This document shows positions 1-5,158 of a DNA stretch of 6,957 bases, piece after piece. The DNA comes from Gemmatimonadota bacterium. GTDB lineage: Bacteria > Gemmatimonadota > Gemmatimonadetes > Gemmatimonadales > GWC2-71-9. The DNA is taken from assembly GCA_029884275.1 (NCBI GenBank), contig JAOUIC010000089.1, positions 1-6,957 on the forward strand, given 5' to 3'. How positions within the stretch are numbered: position 1 is the first letter of the stretch; each line of letters begins with the position of its first letter. The notes beneath the pieces are model-generated. The model ran no database searches and was not told where the DNA came from. It saw nothing but the letters and a program-made list of their open reading frames with translations. The position numbers were made by a program, and so were the translations under genes.

Positions 1-1274
1 GCCCCGCCCGCGAGGGAGGCACGGAACAGGTAGCGCTGGGTCGGGTTGTCAGGCGATGCGGTGAAATACAGCCAGCCGCCGGCAGTGTCCACCGCCACGA
101 CCTGCTCCAGGTCGAACTCCCCCGGGGTCAGCAGGGTGACCTTCTGGCCGTCCCGCGAGACGGCATAGGCATGCCGCCACCCGCCCCGCTCGCTGATCCA
201 GAGGAACCGGGTGCCGTTGTCGAGCCAGTCCCAGCTGTCCACCACGTCCACCCAGGCGCTGTCCCGCTCCTCCATGATGGGGCGAGTCGTGCCGCTCTTT
301 GCGTCAGCCATGAGGACGGTGAGGGTATTCTGCAGCCGGTTCAGGTGCTGCAGCACGACCTCGTTCGAGCTCGCCGCCCACTCCATCCGGGCGAGGTAGA
401 TGTTCCGCGGATCGCCCGGCACCGCCAGCCAGCGGGTGCTGCCCCCGCCGGCGCCCACCACGCCGACCCGCACGGCGGAGTTGGTGGTGCCGGCCTTGGG
501 GTACTGCACCGGGATGGTGTACGAGTAGAGGCTGTCGGTGTTGTTGATCATCAGGAAGTCGCGGACCCCGGTGGCGTCGAGCTGCCAGTAGGCGATGCGC
601 TTGCCATCGGGGCTCCAGCGGAACCCGTCCCGCAGGAAGAACTCCTCTTCGTACACCCAGTCGAAGGTGCCGTTGATGGTGGTGCGGGATCCGTCCTTCG
701 TGAGCGCGGTGATCTTCCCATCCTTCACCCGCTCGACGTAGATGTTGTTCTCCCTCACGTATGCCACACGGTCGCCCTGGGGGGAGAACTTGGCGAACAT
801 CAGCGTCTGCGGCTTCGCGTCGCGGCCGCCGAGCTGGCGCAAGGTGCCTGCCTCGAGGTCGAGCACCCAGTAGTCGCCGCGGGTGTTGAGTCGCCAGACC
901 CGCGCGGTGTTGGTGAAGAGCAGAACCTTCCGCCCATCCTCCGAGAAGGCGAAGCTCTGCGGCCGGAGCGGCACCGTGTCGCCGGCGGGGATGAGGCGGG
1001 CGCCGGGCACCAGGACGGTCGCCTGACCGGTGGCGGGGTCCACCTTGACGAGGTCGCGGCCCGGCCCGTCGGGACTCCGCTGGTAGGAGTAGTAGGCGGT
1101 GCCATCGGGCGTCCAGCGGAACGGCGGCACGCGGGCGCCGTCAAAGAAGTCGCCCTTGAAGATCATGTCGAGCGTGACGGTGCTCGAATCGGCGAGCGCG
1201 GTCTCCTGGGCGGCGAGCGGGCCGGCGAGGGAGGCCAGCAGGGCGAGGATTTGGAAATGGCGGCTGCGGAGCAT
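1..1274 (-). CDS. Dipeptidyl peptidase IV-type S9 serine peptidase, N-terminal part (cut by window edge)
   Basis: I translated this frame by hand; it stays open for 424 codons from an ATG at 1274 and runs off the window. Residues 1-23 form a signal peptide (basic start, hydrophobic LALLASLAGPL core, AAQ at the likely cleavage site), so the enzyme should be exported. The rest matches the eight-bladed beta-propeller domain of DPP IV (S9B family). The diagnostic stretch is DWVYEEEF at residues 205-212, where E209/E210 correspond to the double-Glu motif that holds the substrate's free N-terminus in human DPP4. It is followed by RWSPDGKRIAYWQLD (219-233). WISERGGWRHAY (359-370) is another family-typical blade, and ENNIYV lies at 175-180. 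Known members remove X-Pro or X-Ala dipeptides from peptide N-termini. The Ser-Asp-His catalytic domain would lie beyond position 1 and is not seen. The start is supported by AGGAA 7 bases upstream. The gene is divergent from the plus-strand trio. Family confidence is high; exact specificity is unknown. Confidence 0.93.
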   Translation of the reverse strand, partial: MLRSRHFQILALLASLAGPLAAQETALADSSTVTLDMIFKGDFFDGARVPPFRWTPDGTAYYSYQRSPDGPGRDLVKVDPATGQATVLVPGARLIPAGDTVPLRPQSFAFSEDGRKVLLFTNTARVWRLNTRGDYWVLDLEAGTLRQLGGRDAKPQTLMFAKFSPQGDRVAYVRENNIYVERVKDGKITALTKDGSRTTINGTFDWVYEEEFFLRDGFRWSPDGKRIAYWQLDATGVRDFLMINNTDSLYSYTIPVQYPKAGTTNSAVRVGVVGAGGGSTRWLAVPGDPRNIYLARMEWAASSNEVVLQHLNRLQNTLTVLMADAKSGTTRPIMEERDSAWVDVVDSWDWLDNGTRFLWISERGGWRHAYAVSRDGQKVTLLTPGEFDLEQVVAVDTAGGWLYFTASPDNPTQRYLFRASLAGG

Positions 1275-1281
1275 ATGTGGA

Positions 1282-1286
1282 TTCCT
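1282..1286 (-). promoter_or_regulatory. Ribosome binding site of the DPP IV-type gene
   Basis: AGGAA on the minus strand, with 7 bases between it and the ATG at 1274. It fixes the start, which is also the one that gives a clean signal peptide. Confidence 0.6.
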
Positions 1287-1310
1287 GGATGAAGGTCCTG
1301 GAGCGGCAGA

Positions 1311-1316
1311 AATGTA
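1311..1316 (-). promoter_or_regulatory. Candidate -10 element for the DPP IV-type gene
   Basis: The minus-strand hexamer TACATT sits in the only AT-rich patch upstream of the gene, about 37 bases before the ATG. I see no convincing -35 hexamer 16-18 bases further upstream, so this is a weak, position-based call. Confidence 0.2.
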
Positions 1317-1322
1317 ACCCGC

Positions 1323-1351
1323 TTCGCTCGCCGACCGGCCGGTGGTATCTT
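1323..1351 (+). promoter_or_regulatory. Candidate sigma-70-like promoter for the plus-strand trio
   Basis: TTCGCT (1323-1328) and TATCTT (1346-1351) are separated by 17 bases. The -10 matches TATAAT at four of six positions, the -35 matches TTGACA at three of six. It would give an untranslated leader of about 45 bases before the ATG at 1402. It is plausible in this GC-rich setting but not proven. Confidence 0.25.
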
Positions 1352-1385
1352 TGGGCGAATGTCGGCGCCGGATGTGGCCGGCCGG
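1335..1385. repeat. Two copies of the palindrome CCGGCCGG in the divergent intergenic region
   Basis: CCGGCCGG occurs at 1335-1342 (extended to the perfect 10-base palindrome ACCGGCCGGT, 1334-1343) and again at 1378-1385, 43 bases apart. The second copy runs into the ribosome binding site of the next gene. In GC-rich DNA this could be chance. The rest of the 1275-1401 gap holds only the candidate promoters and ribosome binding sites. Confidence 0.4.
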
Positions 1386-1391
1386 AGGAGG
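1384..1391 (+). promoter_or_regulatory. Strong ribosome binding site setting the start at 1402
   Basis: GGAGGAGG ends 10 bases before the ATG at 1402. It favours that ATG over an in-frame GTG at 1342, which overlaps the candidate promoter -10 region and would add 20 residues of non-membrane-like, low-plausibility sequence. Confidence 0.65.
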
Positions 1392-1401
1392 AACACACCC
1401 C

Positions 1402-1863
1402 ATGCTGCTCCAGCAATCAGCGCCGGTCCTGGCCGGCTGGATCGGACCGACCATCGCCCTCTCGCTGGTGGTCATCGCCTCGGCATTCGGCTTGATCGCC
1501 CTCGCCATCGCGCGGGTGGCGAAGGGCATGCAGGAGGAAACCCGCAGGCTGCATACCGCCATCGAGTCGCTCAGGACCGAGTTCTCCCCGGCGCTGGGCG
1601 CCATCCACGCCCTGTCAGGCGAGACCAGCCGACTGGCCACGATCATCGGCAACGAGGCCGAGGAGCTGGTGAAGGCCAGCCAGTCGCTCCGGCACGGGCT
1701 GAGGGAACGGCTCCACAATCTCGAGGCGATCTATGAGGTGCTCGAGGAGGAGGTCGAGGAGACCGCTATCGATGTCGCGGTGACGCTGAGGACGTTCCGC
1801 AGCGGTCGCGGCTGGTTCGCCCGCATTCGCCGGCTGCTGCTCGGCCGGGGGCGGGGCGATTGA
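1402..1863 (+). CDS. Small single-pass membrane protein with long helical/coiled-coil region (DUF948-like architecture)
   Basis: This is a 153-residue protein of unknown function. Residues about 15-38 form one strongly hydrophobic membrane segment (IGPTIALSLVVIASAFGLIA). Residues about 43-128 are rich in Glu, Leu, Arg and Ala with no helix breakers beyond residue 70, which suggests a long amphipathic helix or coiled coil. The C-terminus separates charge sharply: an acidic patch at 115-120 (EEEVEE) is followed by a basic tail with eight arginines between 130 and 151. The layout resembles DUF948-type proteins, but I cannot confirm homology by eye. The chosen ATG has a strong GGAGGAGG site. The gene opens a three-gene run, and its TGA overlaps the TTG start of the phospholipase gene by 4 bases, suggesting co-translation and a related envelope role. 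It could equally be a scaffold, a chemotaxis-like helical protein or an unrelated membrane anchor. Confidence 0.8.
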   Translation: MLLQQSAPVLAGWIGPTIALSLVVIASAFGLIALAIARVAKGMQEETRRLHTAIESLRTEFSPALGAIHALSGETSRLATIIGNEAEELVKASQSLRHGLRERLHNLEAIYEVLEEEVEETAIDVAVTLRTFRSGRGWFARIRRLLLGRGRGD

Positions 1864-2819
1864 CCCTGCGCCGTCTCGCGCTGGCGCTGGGCGCCGTCCT
1901 CGCCGTCGCCCTGCTCTTCCCCGACCCACTGCTGGCCTGGACGCCGGGCACCCACATCTACCTCGGTGAATCGGTCCTGGCGAATCTGCCTGCCCTGCCC
2001 ACCGCGGTGGCCGACCTGCTCCGCGCGTTCCCCTTCGATTTCCTCTACGGCAACATCGCCGCCGACAGCTCCATCGCGAAGAAGTACGCCCCGGTCGGGC
2101 GCCACTGCCATCACTGGCACGTGGGCCAGGAGATCTTCGACCGCGCCCGGACCGACGCGCTCCGCGCCTTCGGGCTCGGTTACCTCAGCCATCTCGCGGC
2201 CGACGTGGTCGCGCACAACCACTTCGTCCCCCGCCAGCTGGCGATGACCAGCAGCACCAGCGGCTTCGGCCACTCCTACTGGGAGAGCCGGTTCGAGGTA
2301 CCGCTGGGCGACCGCTTCGCGAAGACCGCCAAGGAAGTGATCCTGCTCGACCACGGCGCGGCGGACAGCCACCTCGACCAGCTCATCGCCCCGACGATCT
2401 TCAGCGTCCGGACCAACCGGCGGATCTTCCGCGGCATGGTGCACCTGACCGAATCCCAGGGCTGGCAGCGCGCTTTCGAGATCGCGGAACGGGGCAGCCG
2501 CTGGGACCTCCCGGTCGAGTCGGTCGAGTCCCATCTCACCCTGTCCTACGACTACGTCATGGGGATGCTGGCGGAACCCGACGCCGAGGCGCGGCGCTTC
2601 GACCCGGCCGGCGACGAGCCGCTCCGCACCGCCAAGCGGATGCGACGGGAGACCCTGCTGGCCGGCGGCTGGCGCGACCCGTCCCGGATCGAGGCCGTTG
2701 CCGAGGGACGATTTGGCCTCCCGGCGCGCACCGCCACTTTCGCGGCCAGCTCCACTCTGCGGAAGCCGTGGCGGGAGACGGTGTTCAACCGCCGCGACAA
2801 TCCTCGCACCGACGCATGA
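1860..2819 (+). CDS. Secreted zinc-dependent phospholipase C family protein
   Basis: This 319-residue protein has a signal peptide (RRLALALGAVLAVALLF core) predicted to be cut after LLA, leaving Trp27 as mature residue 1. In the zinc PLC / S1-P1 nuclease fold the mature N-terminal Trp is itself a zinc ligand. Other ligands appear in family order: His32, probably Asp69 in NIAAD, one of the histidines in RHCHHWH (82-87), His111, Asp115 and His121 in HLAADVVAHNH (HxxxD-x5-H), and His138/Glu142 in HSYWE (HxxxE, as in PLC rather than the HxxxD of P1 nuclease). The W-x4-H spacing resembles S1/P1 nucleases, so substrate is not settled; phospholipid hydrolysis is the family-based expectation. The His84/85-to-His111 interval is shorter than in the Bacillus cereus enzyme. 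The start is TTG, overlapping the preceding TGA (TTGA), with only a poor G-rich upstream site, so translational coupling is likely. The C-terminal 170 residues are not recognised in detail. Confidence 0.87.
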   Translation: MTLRRLALALGAVLAVALLFPDPLLAWTPGTHIYLGESVLANLPALPTAVADLLRAFPFDFLYGNIAADSSIAKKYAPVGRHCHHWHVGQEIFDRARTDALRAFGLGYLSHLAADVVAHNHFVPRQLAMTSSTSGFGHSYWESRFEVPLGDRFAKTAKEVILLDHGAADSHLDQLIAPTIFSVRTNRRIFRGMVHLTESQGWQRAFEIAERGSRWDLPVESVESHLTLSYDYVMGMLAEPDAEARRFDPAGDEPLRTAKRMRRETLLAGGWRDPSRIEAVAEGRFGLPARTATFAASSTLRKPWRETVFNRRDNPRTDA

Positions 2820-3736
2820 CGCTTCCGCCACGTGCCGTCATCGCCGCGCCGGGCTGGGCAGCGGCGGTCGCCGGGGCGCTGCTCTGCTCACCCGACCTCG
2901 CCGCGGCCCAGGTCGCCATCGAGACGGAACCGGCGGTCGTGACCCGCGGCCAGCTCGCCCGTATTCGCGTCGTCCCGACCGTGCCGGATCTGGTCACCCG
3001 CGTGGATGGGTCCATCGCCGGAGAGCCGCTTCACCTGTGGACCCCGAACGCGGTGACCTGGTCGGGGCTCGCGGCCGTCCCGATCGACGCGGCCGAGTCC
3101 GTTCCGGTCACGCTGGTGCTCCACCGGAGTGGCGGCGCCGACACGGTCGAGACTCATATCACGACGGTCGAGCCGGTGGTGGCGATGGAACGGCTCAGCG
3201 TGGCGCCGAAGATGGCGCAGCCCGACAGCGCGGCGCAGGCGCGCATCGCGCGGGAGATCGCGCGGGCGCGGGCAGTGAGCCGAGCCTCACACGGGACGCC
3301 CCGGTTGTGGCGCGAGCCACTGCTCCTGCCGAGGGAAAGCCGGATCACCAGCACCTTCGGTACCGGGCGAGAGTTCAACGGCAAGGTCCTGAGCCGGCAC
3401 CTCGGCACCGACCTCGCCGGCGCGGTGGGAGATGCGGTCACGGCCCCCACCGACGGGCGGGTGGCGCTGGTGGCGGACTTCTACCTGGCGGGCAAGGTCG
3501 TCTACCTCGACCACGGCGAAGGATTGGTCACGGCCTACTTCCACCTCAGCCAGGCCAGGGTGTCGGAGGGCCAGCTGGTCCGGGCGGGTGAACCCATCGG
3601 CGAGGTGGGCCAGAGCGGGCGCGTCACCGGCCCGCACCTGCACTGGGTGATGCGCTACGGCAACGTGAGCGTGGACCCGATGTCGGCGGTGGCGCTGCTG
3701 GGGGAGTCCGTGGCGACCGCAGCTGACTCCCCCTGA
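2816..3736 (+). CDS. Secreted M23 (LytM-type) zinc metallopeptidase with N-terminal beta-domain
   Basis: This 306-residue protein has a probable signal peptide ending near LAAAQ (28-32). Residues about 35-120 look like a beta-sandwich domain (alternating hydrophobic strands, TRGQLARIRVVPTV), and 135-157 is an Ala/Arg-rich helical linker. Residues about 170-298 are the M23 domain. Zinc ligands are His195 and Asp199 (HLGTD, HxxxD) and His276 (HLH, with catalytic-type His274); His243 in AYFHLS is the other active-site His. The complete set predicts an active enzyme; family members cut peptide bonds in peptidoglycan stems or bridges. ATG at 2816 overlaps the phospholipase stop as ATGA and lacks a clear ribosome binding site, arguing for coupling. 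An in-frame GTG at 2768 would add 16 hydrophilic residues before the signal peptide and is less likely. It is the last gene of the trio; its stop abuts the gatB stop on the other strand. Confidence 0.92.
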   Translation: MTLPPRAVIAAPGWAAAVAGALLCSPDLAAAQVAIETEPAVVTRGQLARIRVVPTVPDLVTRVDGSIAGEPLHLWTPNAVTWSGLAAVPIDAAESVPVTLVLHRSGGADTVETHITTVEPVVAMERLSVAPKMAQPDSAAQARIAREIARARAVSRASHGTPRLWREPLLLPRESRITSTFGTGREFNGKVLSRHLGTDLAGAVGDAVTAPTDGRVALVADFYLAGKVVYLDHGEGLVTAYFHLSQARVSEGQLVRAGEPIGEVGQSGRVTGPHLHWVMRYGNVSVDPMSAVALLGESVATAADSP

Positions 3737-3741
3737 TCAGG
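3732..3741. repeat. 10-base palindrome spanning two back-to-back stop codons
   Basis: CCTGATCAGG is a perfect palindrome whose core TGATCA is the plus-strand TGA (3734-3736) of the M23 gene followed directly by the minus-strand TGA (3739-3737) of gatB. An outer imperfect arrangement exists: CTCC (3727-3730) with GGAG (3740-3743), and AGCT (3721-3724) with AGCT (3747-3750). There is no U-tract on either side, so it is not a canonical intrinsic terminator. Confidence 0.5.
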
Positions 3742-5158
3742 AGCTGAGCTTCTCCTGCAGCACCGGCTGGATCTTCTTGGGGTCGGCCTTCCCTTGGCTC
3801 TTCTTCATCACCTGCCCCACGAAGAACCCGATCAGCTTGACCTCGCCACCCTTGTAGCGCTCGACCTCCTTCGGGTTGGCGGCCAGCACCTCGTCCACCC
3901 AGCCGCCCAGGGCGTCGAGGTCGCCCACCTGAAGCAGGCCGAGCCGTTCAGCCACCGCCCTGGATGACTCGGCGGAGTTCGCCAGCTCGGGGAAGATCCG
4001 CTTCGCCGCCTGGTTGCTCACCGTGCCATCCTTCACCAGCGCCACCAGCGACGCCAGTCGGTCCGGCGTAACCGAGAATGTCCCCGACTCGTTGTAACCC
4101 CGCATCGCGTCGTTGATCACCCAGTTCGAGGCAGCCTTCGGCTCGACCCCCTCCTCCACCACCGCCTCGAAATAGTCGGCGATCGGCCGCTCGGCCACCA
4201 GCACGCCAGCGTCGTACGGCGGCAGCCCGTGGATGGTCATGAACCGGTCACGCTTGGCGTCGGGCAGCTCGGGAAGCGCCGCGTGCTGCTCCTCGACCCA
4301 GAGCTGGGTCAGCGCCAGCGGGGGGAGGTCGGGATCGGGGAAGTAGCGATAGTCGTGGCTTTCTTCCTTGGACCGCATGGGGCGGACCTCTCCACTCGCG
4401 GCATTGAACAGCATGGTGACCTGCTCCACCCGGCCCCCCGCCTCCATCACCTCCACCTGGCGGTCGCGCTCGACCGTCAGCGCCCGCTCGACGTTGGCGA
4501 AACTGTTCATGTTCTTCACCTCGGTCTTGGTGCCGAGCCGGGTGTCACCGGCCTGGCGGACCGAGACGTTGGCGTCCACCCGGAGCGACCCCTCCTCCAT
4601 GTTGCAGTCGCTGATTTCGCAGTAGAGCAACACCTGCTTGAGGGTGGTGAGATAGGCGCGGGCCTCCGCCGGGCTCCGCATGTCGGGCTCGCTCACGATC
4701 TCCACCAGCGGCGCGCCGGCGCGGTTGAGGTCCACCGCGGTCCGTCCGGGGAAGCGGTCGTGCAGCGACTTCCCCGCGTCCTCCTCGACGTGCAGCCGGG
4801 TGATGCCGACGGTGAGCCGGCCCCGTTCGGGCGACTCGATGACCAGGCTGCCTTTGGTCGCCAGCGGCCGGTCGAACTGCGAGATCTGGTACCCCTTGGG
4901 CAGGTCGGGATAGAAGTAGTTCTTCCGGGCGAACACGCTGGTGCGATGCACCGTGCAGCCCAGCGCCAGCGCCGCGCGGGTGGCGAGGCGGATGGCATGC
5001 TCGTTGGGCACCGGCAGCGCGCCTGGCAGGCCGAGGCAGACCGGGCAGACCAGGGTGTTGGGCGGGGCGCCGAACCGGTTGGCGCAGCCGCAGAACATCT
5101 TCGAGCGGGTGAGGAGCTGGACGTGCACCTCGAGGCCGATCACCGTCTCCCAGGTCAT
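3737..5158 (-). CDS. gatB: Asp-tRNA(Asn)/Glu-tRNA(Gln) amidotransferase subunit B
   Basis: This 473-residue protein has the usual GatB length. It phosphorylates (activates) the side-chain carboxylate of Asp or Glu mischarged on tRNA and amidates it with ammonia from GatA. The N-terminus has ETVIGLEVHVQL (4-15) with Glu10 and His12, and EEDAGKS (125-131) with Glu125, matching catalytic Mg-binding positions known in Staphylococcus aureus GatB. A CxC-x12-CxxC set (Cys23, Cys25, Cys38, Cys41) is the zinc-binding motif present in some GatB proteins but absent from the S. aureus one. Further family stretches are VEIVSEPDMRSP and CNMEEGSLRVDANVS. Residues about 295-400 are the helical domain; about 400-473 are the YqeY-like tail that contacts tRNA, ending GFFVGQVMKKSQGKADP. 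The ATG shares one base with the gatA stop (TGATG), and GGAGG lies 7 bases upstream (5166-5170). The sequence is intact with no missing key residues. Confidence 0.98.
   Translation of the reverse strand: MTWETVIGLEVHVQLLTRSKMFCGCANRFGAPPNTLVCPVCLGLPGALPVPNEHAIRLATRAALALGCTVHRTSVFARKNYFYPDLPKGYQISQFDRPLATKGSLVIESPERGRLTVGITRLHVEEDAGKSLHDRFPGRTAVDLNRAGAPLVEIVSEPDMRSPAEARAYLTTLKQVLLYCEISDCNMEEGSLRVDANVSVRQAGDTRLGTKTEVKNMNSFANVERALTVERDRQVEVMEAGGRVEQVTMLFNAASGEVRPMRSKEESHDYRYFPDPDLPPLALTQLWVEEQHAALPELPDAKRDRFMTIHGLPPYDAGVLVAERPIADYFEAVVEEGVEPKAASNWVINDAMRGYNESGTFSVTPDRLASLVALVKDGTVSNQAAKRIFPELANSAESSRAVAERLGLLQVGDLDALGGWVDEVLAANPKEVERYKGGEVKLIGFFVGQVMKKSQGKADPKKIQPVLQEKLSS

Noticed and set aside
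171..1292. Long plus-strand open frame (373 codons) across the DPP IV-type gene
   Set aside because: It is antisense to the real minus-strand gene, with Val/Gly/His/Pro-rich composition typical of a shadow in GC-rich DNA and no recognisable domain.
1869..1890. Twin-arginine (Tat) signal in the phospholipase (RR at residues 4-5)
   Set aside because: The residues after RR (L-A-L) match the Tat consensus poorly, and an ordinary Sec signal explains the sequence. Not excluded, because some folded phospholipases C use Tat.
2768..2815. In-frame GTG start 16 codons upstream for the M23 gene
   Set aside because: It would place a hydrophilic Gln/Arg-rich stretch before the signal peptide; the ATG at 2816 with the ATGA overlap fits better.
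1731..2831. Minus-strand open frame of 366 codons opposite the phospholipase gene
   Set aside because: The plus strand carries the zinc-ligand motifs and a signal peptide; the antisense frame has no recognisable pattern.
2876..2890. Possible lipobox (ALLC) in the M23 signal peptide
   Set aside because: Leu at the -1 position is not accepted by signal peptidase II; a normal signal peptidase I site at LAAAQ is more likely.
3715..3760. Canonical intrinsic terminator at the convergent junction
   Set aside because: The stems are short and interrupted, and there is no T-tract on either strand.
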